NCBI GenBank assembly: GCA_029721435.1
Contig: CM056574.1
Location: 29,063,001 to 29,127,000 of the forward strand
Direction of reading: 5' to 3'
Length of the DNA: 64,000 nucleotides
Source: Gymnothorax reevesii
Lineage: Eukaryota; Chordata; Actinopteri; Anguilliformes; Muraenidae
Below, piece by piece: positions 22,135 to 34,335 of this stretch. The notes under the pieces were generated by a model, which saw only the letters and a list, made by a program, of their open reading frames with translations, did not search any database and was not told the DNA's origin. A program made the position numbers and the translations under genes. Position 1 is the first letter of the stretch. Every line of letters begins with the position of its first letter.

Positions 22135-22275
22135 TTATGTACCCTTTAGGGCTAATTATAGAACCTCAAGGTACCTGTGTGAACCTTTTTAGGGTCTAAA
22201 AGGTACTTCTATGTTCCAAAACAAATAAAAACCCACTTCTAAGGTACAACAGCAGTACCTATGAGGGTACTACCG
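22115..22275. repeat. GGTACC-rich repeat remnant
   Basis: Contains AAGGTAC or GTACC five or six times in both orientations (22120, 22138, 22169, 22199, 22241, 22254), resembling the termini of a fish GGTAC-type repeat. Boundaries uncertain. Confidence 0.4.
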
Positions 22276-22334
22276 AGGTTGTCACTGGGGCAGTTGGAAA
22301 TAAGAAACAACATTGCACTCCCCATCGCTGATCA

Positions 22335-23469
22335 TGTTGTGATTCTGATTCCTGCATGTCATGTTAAGTTCTGTGCCTGGCTCTGCCATGTTAAGGATTC
22401 TTGTGTTTAGTGACCACTGCCTGTCTGACTATTCTTAGGATTGTGTTTTGTGTTTTGGTTATTTAGATTACCTGTTTATTATTTTTCATGTTTAGATCAT
22501 TTAGTTTCCTAGCCATGTTTTCATTTTCATGCTTTGCACTTTGTCTCCCCTGTCTTGTCAGGTGTGTATCTTTGCTCACGGTCCCTTGTCTTGTGTGACA
22601 CTCATTCGGGTGATTTATTGGTTTCTGGGTTTCAATCTTCTTTCATTATCTCGTGTTCTTCCTTCCTCTCTCTCTTTTTCTGTCTTACTAACACATACTA
22701 ACAGTTTATTGTTTTTGCTCAATACTAATCCACACTAACCTTGTATATTTGGACTAACTTACTAACAAGCACTTGGGATTGTATAGCTGCACTTACTAAT
22801 TGACTAATGATCTCTCAGCTGTCGCCCTATTCTAGTCTCCGCCTCCTTGCCTATTCCTAATTATCTCTGCTGCTAGTTTCTGTGGATTTCCACTTATACT
22901 TCGTGCTTTCCTTTTCTTTTATCTTGGCACTTTAGTACTCCTTAACCGGAGCTGTTGTTTTGTACTTAGGTTTGTCTTGTGATCCCTGTCTGCGTTTTGG
23001 CTACAGCCAAATTCATGTAATTAGTTTATCCCTCATGTGTTTCTCCCTGATCATTGTTCCCACTGATTGCACCTGTTCTCCCTGGTCATGTGTTTACCCC
23101 GGGTGTGTATATAAGATGTCTGTTTGGTACACTTTCTTGTCAGATCGTTCTCCCTAGTTTTCTCGTGCCACGTTTCTCGCCTTGATCTCTCAGTGTTTAT
23201 CTTTCTGACTGGACCGTCTTTGATATCGAGCTTTGCCTACTCCCTGTACTTTTGCCGCATTCTTGTTTTTTGACCTCTTTTGTCTGACTACGATTTTTTG
23301 TGATTGGTGCCCTGTGTATGACTCTGGATTTCGCCCTTTGGATTCTGATTTTGGATTGCGGACATTGTACTGTTGCCTGCTCTGTTGGGGGGTTTCCCCC
23401 TTCAGAAATAAAGCCTCCTTTTTGCATTTTACTGGTGTTTGCTCTTGGTTCATTTCGTAAATCCTCACA
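22335..23469 (+). repeat. 5' LTR of Sushi-like element, 1135 bp
   Basis: Starts TGTTGTGATTCTGATT, ends CCTCACA. Contains a TATA box (TATATAA, 23108-23114) and an AATAAA (about 23407), giving U3, R and U5. Confidence 0.96.
23108..23148 (+). promoter_or_regulatory. Sushi-like LTR core promoter and predicted RNA 5' end
   Basis: TATATAA at 23108-23114; 31 bases downstream of its start lies GTCAGATCGT (23139-23148), the exact reverse complement of 23472-23481. This spacing makes the motif the likely first bases of the transcript. Confidence 0.65.
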
Positions 23470-23471
23470 TT

Positions 23472-23481
23472 ACGATCTGAC
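23472..23481 (+). promoter_or_regulatory. Self-priming primer-binding site of Sushi-like element
   Basis: ACGATCTGAC begins two bases after the 5' LTR. It resembles no tRNA 3' end (no TGG start) but perfectly complements the predicted RNA 5' end at 23139-23148. Tf1/Sushi-group elements are known or proposed to prime from their own mRNA. Confidence 0.7.
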
Positions 23482-23485
23482 CAAG

Positions 23486-26400
23486 ATGGAACCAGCGAAC
23501 ATCCAGCCTCTGCAGGAGGCAGTCAAGGAACAGGGAGCCCAGCTCGAATTTCAGGAGCGTCAGCTTCGCGCCCTCATGCAGCATATGCAAACCATGAGTC
23601 TCCAGGTTGCGGACCTCATTCGAACAGTTCAAGACTCTCAGCTGCTGCATACCCCCCAGCCTGCGGTCCACGCCATGCCCTCCTCCACTCCGCCGCTGCC
23701 TGTCTGCGAGCCACGCCTGCCTCCCCCTGAAAGGTACGACGGCAACCCCGGTGCGTGTCGAGCATTCCTCACCCAGTGCAACCTCATATTCAGCCTACAG
23801 CCCTCATCATTCCCCACTGAACGGGCTCGTGTTGCATTTATCATCACGCAACTCACGGGAAGAGCCAAGCAGTGGGCTACTGCAGCTTGGGAGGCAGATC
23901 TACCATGTGTACAGACATCTGGTCTACTGGGTGAGGAGATGAAGCGGGTTTTCGACCGCACGAAGTTGGGTCATGAGGCGGGACGGGAGATTCTTCGGAT
24001 ACGCCAGGGTGGTCGTTCTGTGGCTGATTTTGCAATCGACTTCCAGACCCTGGCAACCAACAGCAGGTGGGGCCAAAGAGCCTTATATGACACCTTTTTT
24101 AATGGTCTAGCCGAGGCCATAAAGGACGAACTGGTGTCCCAGGATTTACCAGAGGAGCTGGACGAGTTGGTCGACCTAGCCATACGAGTGGATGCTCGCC
24201 GTGAAGAACGTAGACGGTCCGTTCTTCACAGTCGTCCAAATAACCCCTACCGGACCACTCCACTTTTACCACCACCTCCTGACGGCAGCCCCTCTCCTGA
24301 GACGGAACCCATGCAACCCGGACGAACGCGCATTCCCACTGTGGAAAGGAACCGTCGTCGCAGAGAGGGGGCCTGTTTCTACTGTGGCAAAGGGGGACAT
24401 CAGATAGCTCAGTGCCCCAGCAAGAAGCCTCGTCCTGGCACCAGGAATGGAACAGTGGTGGGCGTTACGCCAGTCCAAGATTCAAGAAACCGCACCTGCC
24501 TTCCGTTGATCCTGGAATGGGGAGGGGAGAGCAGATCCACTACGGCTCTCATTGATTCTGGAGCAGAGGAAAACCTCATGGATGTGGAGCTGGCTCGTGA
24601 ATGGGGGGTTCCGGTGGAAAAGATCTTCCCGGATCGAGTGGCCAATTCCCTTAGTGGCCAGCAAATTGCCCAGATAACTCATGTTACCAGCCCCATCAAA
24701 CTCAAGATATCAGGCAACCACCATGAGACAATTCAATTATTCCTCCTTCACTCTCCCCATGCTCCTATCATTCTGGGTCACCCATGGATGGCTAAACACC
24801 TACCTCACATTGACTGGCGAACGCATGAAATCAAGGGCTGGAGCCCCAACTGTTCTCAGACATGCCTCCAAAATGCTTCAGAACTACAGCCTTACTCTAC
24901 TCCAGAGGAGATCCCCGACCTAGAAAAGGTTCCCCTCGAGTTCCATGATCTCAAGGAGGTGTTCTCAAAGTCCAGGGCCACCAGCTTACCTCCTCACCGT
25001 CCATACGATTGCGCCATCAACCTAAAGCCAGGTACAATGCCCCCTAGAGGCCGTTTATATTCCCTGTCCCGACCAGAGACCCAAGCCATGGAAAAGTACC
25101 TGTCAGAGTCTCTGGCTGCAGGTATTATTCGACCATCATCCTCACCTGCGGGCGCTGGTTTCTTCTTTGTGGCCAAAAAGGATGGGACGTTGAGGCCCTG
25201 TATTGACTACCGGGGACTAAATGAGATAACCGTCAAGAACCGATACCCTCTCCCCCTCATGAACACAGCGTTCGACCTCCTACAAGGAGCTAAGGTTTTC
25301 TCCAAGCTTGACCTCCGCAACGCCTATCACTTGGTGCGAATCCGGGAGGGAGATGAGTGGAAGACGGCTTTTAATACTCCCACAGGGCACTGGGAGTACC
25401 TGGTTCTTCCTTTCGGGCTCACTAACGCTCCAGCTGTGTTCCAGAGTCTTGTAAACGATGTACTGAGAGACATGATTAACAAGTTCGTTTTTGTATACCT
25501 TGACGATATTTTGATTTTTTCAGATTCCCAAGAGGAACACGTGAAACATGTTCGCCAAGTGCTTCGTCGTCTCCTGGAGAACCGTCTCTTTGTAAAGGCC
25601 GAAAAATGTGAGTTTTTTGTTGAGACTACAACCTTTCTGGGTTACATTATCTCCCCAGGCACCATACGTATGGACCCAGTCAAAGTGGAGGCCGTCACCA
25701 ACTGGCCCCGACCTGAGGACCGTAAGTCTCTCCAGCGTTTTTTGGGTTTTGCTAATTTCTATCGACGGTTTATCAGAAACTATAGTTCTGTTGCTGCTCC
25801 TCTCACTGCCCTCACTTCCTCCAAGTCCAAGTTCCTTTGGTCCGAGAGAGCAGAGAGTGCCTTTGTAGAACTAAAGTCTCGATTCACGTCTGCACCCATC
25901 CTCATTATCCCTAACCCAGAACTTCAGTTCATTGTAGAAGTGGACGCCTCGAATATTGGAGCCGGCGCCATTCTGTCCCAGAGGTCCCCTGAGGATGGGA
26001 AGATTCACCCATGTGCCTTCTTCTCTCGTCATCTAAGCTCTGCTGAAAGAAACTACGACATCGGAAACCGTGAGCTGCTGGCAGTAAAGTTGGCCTTGGA
26101 AGAATGGAGGCAGTGGCTAGAAGGATCCAAGGTACCCTTCATAGTGTGGACAGACCATAGAAACCTGGAATACCTACAGACAGCCAAGAGACTTAACCCA
26201 AGACAAGCCAGGTGGGCACTATTCTTCTCCCGCTTCAATTTTCACATCGCTTATAGACCTGGAAGCAAAAATGTTAAACCCGACGCCTTGTCCCGTTGTT
26301 TTGAGATAAAGGAAGAGGAACCATGTCATGATACGATTCTGCCCAAAGAAGCCTTTGTTAATGCCATCTATGTCAATATTGAAAAGGAAGTCAGAGATGC

Positions 26401-27529
26401 CCAAGCCAGTACTGCTGCCCCTAGCGCTTGCCCCACTAACTGTCTTTATGTTCCAGCTGCATTACGCCCCAAGGTTCTGGAATGGGGACATTCTTCCATG
26501 CTGTCCTGCCACCCTGGAGTACGCCGTACTAAGGACTTTATTTTACAAAGATTTTGGTGGCCAGAAATCTCTCAAGATGTCCAAAGTTTTGTAGCTGCCT
26601 GCTCGGTCTGCGCCCAAGCAAAAGCCTCACATCAACCACCTCACGGTTTGCTTCAGCCCCTTCACACTCCACACCGCCCCTGGTCCCACATAGCACTCGA
26701 TTTCATCACTGGCCTTCCCCCTTCCAATCATCACACTACCATTCTCACCATTGTAGACAGATTCTCCAAAGCCGTTCACCTAGTTCCCCTCACCAAGCTC
26801 CCCTCCGCCCAAGAAACCGCTAACCTTGTTATTCAACATGTCATCAGACTTCATGGTATTCCTATTGATATCACATCTGATCGCGGCCCCCAGTTCACTG
26901 CCCTATTTTGGAAATCATTCTGCAAATCACTTGGCACCACAGTTAGTTTATCATCAGGTTTCCATCCCCAGACTAATGGCCAGACCGAGCGGGCTAACCA
27001 ATGTGTGGAAAATGTTTTGAGATGTCTTTGTATTAGGAACCCCTCCTCCTGGAGTCATCAGTTGCCATGGGCTGAATACGCCATGAACAGCCACACCTCT
27101 GCTGCCTCTGGCATTTCCCCCTTCAAGGCCTGCCTAGGCTACCAGCCCCCTTTGTTCCCTTCCCAGGAGGAGGAGGTAGCTGTCCCCTCAGCCCGTGAGT
27201 TTGTGCGTCGGTGCAGACGCACATGGATAACCACCCGCCAGGCCCTGCTCAGGTCGGTCGCCCGGATGAAGGAGCAAGCAGACAAGAGGCGCACGACAGC
27301 TCCTTCATACCGACCTGGGCAGCGTGTCTGGCTATCTTCAAGGGACATTCCTCTCAGAGGTAATGGGGGCAAACTTTTCCCTAAGTTTTTGGGCCCATTC
27401 ACTATTGAAAAGGTCTTGAGTCCCACTGCGGTTCGCCTCCGTCTGCCCCTGTCTGAGACGCATTCATCCCACTTTTCACGTGTCCCAAGTCAAACCTGCT
27501 GTAACCCACCCCCTGTCCTCTGGACCTGA
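23486..27529 (+). CDS. gag-pol: Gag-Pol polyprotein of Sushi-like chromovirus
   Basis: 1347 codons from ATG 23486; the frame is open further upstream, but that part is LTR. Gag begins [16 protein letters not shown] with a short coiled coil, then a capsid region. The CCHC knuckle [14 protein letters not shown] is near residue 296, protease [10 protein letters not shown] near 355, reverse transcriptase YLDD near 671, RNase H VDASN near 817. The integrase zinc site runs from [10 protein letters not shown] to CSVCAQAK; its catalytic Asp, Asp and Glu are in [14 protein letters not shown] and GQTERANQ. Gag and Pol share one frame here. The last 20-25 codons are out of frame: from about 27450 the correct sequence continues one frame over, so translation ends at 27529 without the chromodomain. 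Confidence 0.95.
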   Translation: MEPANIQPLQEAVKEQGAQLEFQERQLRALMQHMQTMSLQVADLIRTVQDSQLLHTPQPAVHAMPSSTPPLPVCEPRLPPPERYDGNPGACRAFLTQCNLIFSLQPSSFPTERARVAFIITQLTGRAKQWATAAWEADLPCVQTSGLLGEEMKRVFDRTKLGHEAGREILRIRQGGRSVADFAIDFQTLATNSRWGQRALYDTFFNGLAEAIKDELVSQDLPEELDELVDLAIRVDARREERRRSVLHSRPNNPYRTTPLLPPPPDGSPSPETEPMQPGRTRIPTVERNRRRREGACFYCGKGGHQIAQCPSKKPRPGTRNGTVVGVTPVQDSRNRTCLPLILEWGGESRSTTALIDSGAEENLMDVELAREWGVPVEKIFPDRVANSLSGQQIAQITHVTSPIKLKISGNHHETIQLFLLHSPHAPIILGHPWMAKHLPHIDWRTHEIKGWSPNCSQTCLQNASELQPYSTPEEIPDLEKVPLEFHDLKEVFSKSRATSLPPHRPYDCAINLKPGTMPPRGRLYSLSRPETQAMEKYLSESLAAGIIRPSSSPAGAGFFFVAKKDGTLRPCIDYRGLNEITVKNRYPLPLMNTAFDLLQGAKVFSKLDLRNAYHLVRIREGDEWKTAFNTPTGHWEYLVLPFGLTNAPAVFQSLVNDVLRDMINKFVFVYLDDILIFSDSQEEHVKHVRQVLRRLLENRLFVKAEKCEFFVETTTFLGYIISPGTIRMDPVKVEAVTNWPRPEDRKSLQRFLGFANFYRRFIRNYSSVAAPLTALTSSKSKFLWSERAESAFVELKSRFTSAPILIIPNPELQFIVEVDASNIGAGAILSQRSPEDGKIHPCAFFSRHLSSAERNYDIGNRELLAVKLALEEWRQWLEGSKVPFIVWTDHRNLEYLQTAKRLNPRQARWALFFSRFNFHIAYRPGSKNVKPDALSRCFEIKEEEPCHDTILPKEAFVNAIYVNIEKEVRDAQASTAAPSACPTNCLYVPAALRPKVLEWGHSSMLSCHPGVRRTKDFILQRFWWPEISQDVQSFVAACSVCAQAKASHQPPHGLLQPLHTPHRPWSHIALDFITGLPPSNHHTTILTIVDRFSKAVHLVPLTKLPSAQETANLVIQHVIRLHGIPIDITSDRGPQFTALFWKSFCKSLGTTVSLSSGFHPQTNGQTERANQCVENVLRCLCIRNPSSWSHQLPWAEYAMNSHTSAASGISPFKACLGYQPPLFPSQEEEVAVPSAREFVRRCRRTWITTRQALLRSVARMKEQADKRRTTAPSYRPGQRVWLSSRDIPLRGNGGKLFPKFLGPFTIEKVLSPTAVRLRLPLSETHSSHFSRVPSQTCCNPPPVLWT

Positions 27530-27737
27530 TCCCCCACCACCCGCCCGGATCATCGACGGAGGCGAAGCCTACACGGTCCGTGCCCTCCTGGATTGTCGTC
27601 GGCGAGGCCGGGGACTGCAGTACCTCGTCGACTGGGAGGGTTACGGACCGGAACACCGCAGTTGGGTACCGTCACGCCACATCTTGGATAAGGACTTAAT
27701 CAGAGACTTTCATGCCAACCACCCCAGACCAAGGTGA
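27460..27737 (+). pseudogene. Integrase C-terminus and chromodomain, shifted out of frame
   Basis: About 90 codons in the +1 frame relative to gag-pol: [11 protein letters not shown], the usual end of chromovirus integrase, then a chromodomain ([28 protein letters not shown]). The chromodomain directs integration to marked chromatin. The junction with the main frame lies at 27440-27465, consistent with a single-base insertion or a two-base loss. No ATG suggests independent translation. Confidence 0.85.
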
Positions 27738-27768
27738 AACGCCTGGAGGCGTTTTTTAAGAGGGGGGG
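27737..27768 (+). promoter_or_regulatory. Hairpin with T run, followed by polypurine tract
   Basis: AAACGCC/GGCGTTT stem with a TGGA loop (27737-27754) precedes TTTTTT, then the polypurine tract AAGAGGGGGGG at 27758-27768, which primes plus-strand DNA next to the 3' LTR. Confidence 0.6.
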
Positions 27769-27771
27769 TAC

Positions 27772-28906
27772 TGTTGTGATTCTGATTCCTGCATGTCATG
27801 TTAAGTTCTGTGCCTGGCTCTGCCATGTTAAGGATTCTTGTGTTTAGTGACCACTGCCTGTCTGACTATTCTTAGGATTGTGTTTTGTGTTTTGGTTATT
27901 TAGATTACCTGTTTATTATTTTTCATGTTTAGATCATTTAGTTTCCTAGCCATGTTTTCATTTTCATGCTTTGCACTTTGTCTCCCCTGTCTTGTCAGGT
28001 GTGTATCTTTGCTCACGGTCCCTTGTCTTGTGTGACACTCATTCGGGTGATTTATTGGTTTCTGGGTTTCAATCTTCTTTCATTATCTCGTGTTCTTCCT
28101 TCCTCTCTCTCTTTTTCTGTCTTACTAACACATACTAACAGTTTATTGTTTTTGCTCAATACTAATCCACACTAACCTTGTATATTTGGACTAACTTACT
28201 AACAAGCACTTGGGATTGTATAGCTGCACTTACTAATTGACTAATGATCTCTCAGCTGTCGCCCTATTCTAGTCTCCGCCTCCTTGCCTATTCCTAATTA
28301 TCTCTGCTGCTAGTTTCTGTGGATTTCCACTTATACTTCGTGCTTTCCTTTTCTTTTATCTTGGCACTTTAGTACTCCTTAACCGGAGCTGTTGTTTTGT
28401 ACTTAGGTTTGTCTTGTGATCCCTGTCTGCGTTTTGGCTACAGCCAAATTCATGTAATTAGTTTATCCCTCATGTGTTTCTCCCTGATCATTGTTCCCAC
28501 TGATTGCACCTGTTCTCCCTGGTCATGTGTTTACCCCGGGTGTGTATATAAGATGTCTGTTTGGTACACTTTCTTGTCAGATCGTTCTCCCTAGTTTTCT
28601 CGTGCCACGTTTCTCGCCTTGATCTCTCAGTGTTTATCTTTCTGACTGGACCGTCTTTGATATCGAGCTTTGCCTACTCCCTGTACTTTTGCCGCATTCT
28701 TGTTTTTTGACCTCTTTTGTCTGACTACGATTTTTTGTGATTGGTGCCCTGTGTATGACTCTGGATTTCGCCCTTTGGATTCTGATTTTGGATTGCGGAC
28801 ATTGTACTGTTGCCAGCTCTGTTGGGGGGTTTCCCCCTTCAGAAATAAAGCCTCCTTTTTGCATTTTACTGGTGTTTGCTCTTGGTTCATTTCGTAAAAC
28901 CTCACA
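27772..28906 (+). repeat. 3' LTR of Sushi-like element, 1135 bp
   Basis: Same length as the 5' LTR with only two differences seen; followed by the GATCA target duplication. Confidence 0.96.
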
Positions 28907-28911
28907 GATCA

Positions 28912-31840
28912 TCTCTGCTGACACTGAAAGGCCGATATCAATTTTGTAAACCCAATGTAACCTGGAGTTTGTGATATCAGATCATAATTGCATTTATTCA
29001 ACAGGAAAGACAGGGTGGAATTAAATATGAAAATATCCCTCAGGTCTAATATGGATTTACTTCTCAACTCAGCATACCTAAACCTGCCACATATTTTGTC
29101 ATGAGTGAACTGCCAGTCTCATTGCTCAGGAGACCTTTGAGGAAAAGTCCTCATTTTCTCATCACCCCCTGTCTTAAAGTGTATCTCCTGAGAACAGGCA
29201 GGACGATCTAGAAGTTTTGTGCAGGCTGCAGTGGACTAAACATTTTGTCCATCCTGCCTCTAAGGCAGCTATGCAGCTCCTGCGTAATCCCAGGAAATAG
29301 CACCATTACTGAATACAAGCGATCTCCGGATTTGCCGAATAACAAAGCCTTTGATGAGGGAACATTTAATGAGGTGGAGCATGTCAAAGCTGTTTGTGGA
29401 AACTGACTCAACTCGAACTCCTGTGAACAAATGCAAATCAACAAAAAAAAAGAGAGAGAAATGTCAGCTTTACCACTAGTAATAAAGACGCACTATATGG
29501 AGCTTAAGGAAAGGTATGATGAAAACTTCTCAAGGAATTTTCTGGTAAAGCAATAGCTAATGTCAAGTCAAAATAATTTCCATAGCGCGTTTAAAAACAG
29601 GCAATTCTGACGAAAGTGCTGCACAACATGATCTGAGATCTAATGCCAATAAGTACCAATTCTATAATTCAAATGATTACTCTCCATAAAGTCTTTGAAA
29701 TGATTCACGGTTTAATGACAATTTTAATGTTGTTCAGCCAGCAGTGCTCCAGAACTCAAATATACTATAATTGTGAGGCTATTCAATTAAGGAAGTTGGA
29801 GAATAATGTTCACTGCAGTCTTAGTGAAATAAGGATAAGAGCAAATTGAAGTATTAAATAAATGGAATAAACTGTCACTTCACAAACTGTCACAAATCAG
29901 TACATTAATCCAATAAACTAAAACAATAAATTTGCCCATACAACAGATTGGAGTGCATATATATTTTAATAGCTACATTTTATCTTAACTGTCAGCATAA
30001 TAATAAGTGCTTTGCATAGATATTCTTTTCAATAATGATCTTAGCTGTTAAATGATTAATGAGAGGCCAAATGCTTCTTTAACACATTTAAGAGTTGCTA
30101 CAAGATGGCTACTCAGCTTGTGATGTGGCGAAACCATGCGTCTGTTTAGCAAAAAAGGAAATTTTTTCACTCATTTCTTTGGGAATTGTTTCACTCATTT
30201 GTTATGCATGTGGGATGACTCGGGCCCCTTACAGTCAGGAAAAACCAGTGCTAATCCTGTGACTTTCAAGGCCCTGACAGCAACAAACATTGTTAGACAG
30301 TTTATTTATTTCCCTAAAATGATCTCAGAACTATCTGAAAGAACCCAGTGGCTTTCACGAGAATTGAGGGCCTTTCAGTGATTTTGGAGTTTTTGGTAGC
30401 ACGTGTGTGCTATAAATGCCTGTGAGAATAAAGAAATGTTCCATCATCAATGTGGATCCCACGGTCGATGTCCAGCACAGCAAATTGCACCTTTTGCAAC
30501 TAAAAAGAGTCAAATCAAGGCATGATACAAAAGTATTATTTGACAATATGTCGTAGTTTCACCACATTATTTCAGTTGGAAATGTATTATATGTTTTTTC
30601 AGCAGAATTCTGGGTGTAGTGGGCATCTTCATCCACTGGTTAGAAATAAGGTCAAATGAAGCAAAGGGCCTATGTATCCCTTTCAATCATGAGATGAAGT
30701 ATTTTATCAGACTGTGGGGTATCGATCAGGAACTGCTTTTATTGAGTGAGGGGGGTAACCTCCTCAACTTCTTCAAAAAGTGCAATTTTCTCATGGAATG
30801 GCTCTTAAAAGGAATTAAATTAATAATTTTAAAGGTTTTTTGATCAAAATTGGCAAAACTGCTTGCTTTTTGACAGTAACCTGCCCATGGACCGTCCTCA
30901 AACCGATTAAAAACGCCAGATCTGCTTCCAGTGGTCCACAGGCTTCTTGTTATGTGGGAGGTCTCAACTTTTAAGGTAATAGAATTCCAGTTTTATGATT
31001 TTGATTGAGTTTTTCTACATTGTTTGGGCTATAGGTTTATCTCTCTAAAAATAGCATGGGATGCTGACAGTTTGTGAAGCCATGGATGACCAAGAGTTAA
31101 CACAAATCAACATATACACTCATATGCATTATCAAATGATTAGGTCTACTTCATTTTCTGGTATGAAATTTCCAAACAGACCCCCAGTACGACATCCATT
31201 CTCCACAATATGTTTGAAATTAACATTTATTATTTATATATAAATGTTTATAATTTATTTATATATAAATTTATATTTATATATATTTATTTATATGCCA
31301 CTGTAATGTTACATATTATGTGAGGATATATACAAATTAATTATATATATATATATATACTAACTGTACCCCGAAAAGAGTAATTTTAACCTAGTTTGAC
31401 CTTACAGTCAGCTATTAGTATTAAAATGAAAAATAACATTTTATCAAAGCATGAATGAGAATAAATGGGGATTTTGGAAATCGTAAAAAAAAGAGAAACA
31501 TTCCATAGAGTTACAACTGTTTGAGAGACCCCAAATTTGATAATGTTGCAGGGGTGCTGCCAATGTATAGCCTTAAGACCCATTATATTTCGAAAATACA
31601 TCCGTTGGTTTCTCCTTGCTGACAGTGAAAACTAACGGACAAGCTACAAGGCAAATCTCTTAGCTAATGCATCATCAATTTCTCAAGGCAAGCAGAGGCT
31701 AATCACAGTTAGCTTTATGTATTGGAGATCACAAGTGTTCTCACAACAACCAGGCAGATAACATACTGAAACACAGTGAAAACGCAAAAACTAATTTTTA
31801 AAATTGTAGCTGATTTTTTTTCAGCCATCAAAATTACCAC
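28912..31840. other. AT-rich interval, nothing recognised
   Basis: No coding domain or repeat end recognised apart from the AT-rich satellite at 31215-31365. Confidence 0.5.
31215..31365. repeat. AT-rich simple repeat
   Basis: Tandem TTTATATATAAAT-like units (31215-31293) and a (TA)n run at 31337-31361. Confidence 0.85.
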
Positions 31841-31847
31841 AGAAGAA

Positions 31848-31910
31848 GTATAGTGGTATGAAGGTTAAAAGCAGGAATTTGTGGAAGTCCGGGTTCAAAC
31901 CCAGTTTATG
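31848..31910 (+). repeat. tRNA-like SINE head (tentative)
   Basis: An A-box-like stretch (ATGAAGGTTAAAAGC, about 31857) and a B box GGTTCAAACCC (31891-31901) are spaced as in a tRNA promoter. The acceptor stem does not fold clearly, so this is more likely a decayed tRNA-derived SINE than a tRNA gene. Confidence 0.4.
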
Positions 31911-32059
31911 CATCTTTCAGGGATCACTTCTCCAAAACATAACTTTGCCATGTCATTAGCAGAAGGTTGAATGCATCACTTGAATGACATGCAAGTGAAA
32001 AGCAAGACACGTATAAAAGGCACAGAGTTTCATCCCCATCAACATCAATGTGAGAATTC

Positions 32060-33057
32060 CATGGCTTACAGAACAGCAGAGGGAGTGATCTTTGGGGATG
32101 CTGCTTGGGGGAACATCTCAAAGAGAGGTTGTCTGCCGGTTCAGGGTCAGTCCATCTGCCATCAACAGACTGGAGCATCGCTACCAACAGACAGGAAGTA
32201 TTCACCACCACCCCTGACCAGGATAACTTCCAGTTACGACGGCACATCAGGACTGACACATCCGGCGGATCCATCTGAGGAACAGTTCCAAATAGCAGCA
32301 GACACGGCTCAGAACATGACGCCACGGATGCCCCATCCATGCCATGACGTGGCATGATTCGGCAAGCTTAGGGGTAAAGGCAACATCATCACACAACGTC
32401 ATAGAGACTACAGACTCCAGTTGGCTCAACGTCTTCTTCTTCAGCTGCCACGAATCTTCCATCATTGGGTTTTTTCAGACAAACAAAGGTTCTGTGTCTC
32501 ATTTACTGATAGTTGACAAGGGGTGTATAGGAGGCAATATAAACGTCATCAAGACTGATGTGTTCTGTAGAGAAATCGATTTGGTGGGGGTAGTATCATG
32601 GTCTGGGCTGCCATTAATGTGAGATTTTGGACAGACCTTGTTATGTTATGCAGGTCTAATGGCACAGCGATATGCGGATAAGATTTCAAGACCAGTTCTC
32701 CAACCACTGTTGAACAACCATGGACAAAAATGATTACCGTTCACGTTCTATCATGACAGCGCCCGTCCCCATACTACACGCCTCACCAGAAACTTTCTCC
32801 AACAAGCAGGGGTTGCTGTTCTGCCTTGGCCATCCATTTCACCCAGTCTTTACCACATCGAACACATGTGGGATAAATTGGGTCGTCGTGTGCGCCAGCG
32901 TCATCGTCAACCACGCAACATCACCGAGTTGGCAGCAGCACTACAGGAGGAGTGGAGGAACTTTCACCAAGCAACTGTGCAATGTTTTTGTGCAACGATG
33001 CCTCGCCTTTTACGCGCATGTGTCCAAGCACAGGGAGGACACACTCACTACTGACAG
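32060..33057 (+). pseudogene. Tc1-like transposase pseudogene
   Basis: Plus strand. The N-terminal helix-turn-helix survives as VSPSAINRLEHRYQQTGS-like text near 32140-32200. GGGSIMVWAAI lies near 32584-32620, and the C-terminus EHMWDKLGRRVRQRHRQPRN continues to GGHTHY with a stop at about 33055. The third acidic residue is in the IEH motif at about 32858. Numerous stops and shifts disable it. The Tc1/mariner transposase cuts and pastes at TA. No terminal repeats were found. Confidence 0.75.
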
Positions 33058-33133
33058 TTAGGGGAGGGTCCGTGAATTCACAATGACGTATCAGAAACAT
33101 TTGCTGAGATAATGTGATGCTTAAGGCATGAGG

Positions 33134-33470
33134 TGTCATGGTGTTGGCCTGCAGGCCCTTCCCCCTGCTGCATTCTTTGCCTCCACCTTAACGAGCCACA
33201 CCTATTGCTCGTTAAGGTGGAGGTGAAGTTTTAGTATTTAAGAGTGGGCAGCACCTATCTTGGTGCAGCAGTATACTTTGTCTCCTGAGCCCTGTCATGG
33301 TTTGTCTTGCTGCTGCTTCCCTCCGGGACTATTTTAATCTTTATATTTTTAATTAAAGATTTATTGTGTTTTTACTCAGCCTGTGAGTTTGAGTCCCTCT
33401 AACTTCTTTGGGAACATGGTCCCAGCGCCCGCCAGCTTTGTCTCTTCCCGGCGGGCCGAAATCCATGACA
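33134..33470 (+). repeat. Solo LTR (TGTCATGG family), 337 bp, duplication TGAGG
   Basis: Starts TGTCATGGTG, ends CCATGACA, and is flanked by TGAGG at 33129-33133 and 33471-33475. A TATTTAAG box (33234) and an AATTAAAG signal (about 33351) support LTR identity and plus orientation. Relative of the solo LTR at 53170-53489. It contains a 16-bp perfect hairpin at 33180-33223. Confidence 0.88.
33180..33223 (+). repeat. LTR hairpin, 16-bp perfect stem
   Basis: CCTCCACCTTAACGAG, a 12-base loop, then CTCGTTAAGGTGGAGG. Conserved in the related LTR at 53401-53448 with a compensatory change. Confidence 0.9.
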
Positions 33471-33854
33471 TGAGGGACAGTAGCTGGTTGACCTACAACA
33501 CAGTGGCAAAAAAACAAATGCTTGTAAGGCATACATAATACTGTATATAAAATATGAATTGCAGTGGCTGTGGAAGAGTCTGGACTGTGGGAATACATTT
33601 GCTAATCTCCTCACAAACCCACATGCCCAGCAGTGAGTGCTCTCAGAAAGATGAACTTTAATCGTGACCTAATTGATTTTTCCAATTTGGGAATAAAACT
33701 GCCTTCTTTTCAGAGGGACGGAAGGGGAGATGAAGCCAGAGGAAGGGAGGTGGGAGCAGGAGAGATACTGATGGAGGGAAAGGTGCCAGAAGAGAGGAGA
33801 GAAGCACAGAGATGAAGAAAAGTGTAACTGCTTGAGCAGTGAATAACTCCATAC

Positions 33855-34331
33855 TGTAATGTGAATATAGGCCACTAGATGGCAGTATTTACCTTTTTTT
33901 TGTTAAGCTCAGACTGGAGTCATGTTTAGACATGTCCTGGACATATCTGGGGCAAGTCCCCGAAAATTAAAAAAAAGAGGTCTAAATGTGGATGGGGTCT
34001 GCAAAAGAGTATATAAGGAAAAGAATTGAGACAGTAAAGTAGTAGGAGAAATTGCAAGAAGATGACCAGACCTGCCATTCTGTTCAAGACCTGTGACATT
34101 TCTTTTGTGGATTTCTTTGCCTGTGTTTGAGAATTTTCATTATCCAGGACATCACCAAGCCACCCCACAAAAAGGGACTGTAAATATTTCTTTTTTTTTT
34201 CTATTCAATCTTGGTCAGTTTAGTTAGTTGTTGTGTTTAATTAAATGTGTTTAAGTTTTTAAAACTGTGTCTGTCATCCCTTGCTGTTGCTGTTGTGTTG
34301 TAGATTGTAATAAGAAATTGGGGCCATAACA
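33855..34331 (+). repeat. Solo LTR of the Gmr1-like family, 477 bp, duplication ATAC
   Basis: Starts TGTAATGTGAATATAGGCC and ends GGCCATAACA, matching the LTR of the element at 1-5946 in opposite orientation. ATAC flanks it at 33851-33854 and 34332-34335. More diverged than the two LTRs of the intact element are from each other, so it is older. Confidence 0.93.
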
Positions 34332-34335
34332 ATAC

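Larger units (their letters stand above)
22335..28906 (+). mobile_element. Sushi-like Ty3/Gypsy chromovirus, full length, 6572 bp
   Basis: Two 1135-bp LTRs flank one gag-pol frame, and GATCA duplications (22330-22334, 28907-28911) flank the element. Only two LTR differences are visible to me (23377 and 23462 against 28814 and 28899), so insertion was very recent. Domain order Gag, protease, reverse transcriptase, RNase H, integrase, chromodomain defines a chromovirus. The Gag wording ([18 protein letters not shown]) is the Sushi type related to mammalian PEG10/RTL genes. One frameshift separates the chromodomain. Confidence 0.96.

Noticed and set aside
27737..27757. Bacterial-type transcription terminator
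   Set aside because: Shape fits, but the context is a vertebrate retroelement where such terminators do not act.
22335..28906. Domesticated host gene related to PEG10/RTL1
   Set aside because: Intact LTRs, target duplication and primer sites show an ordinary recent retrotransposon.
31848..31910. Functional tRNA gene
   Set aside because: A and B boxes are present but the acceptor and anticodon arms do not pair convincingly.
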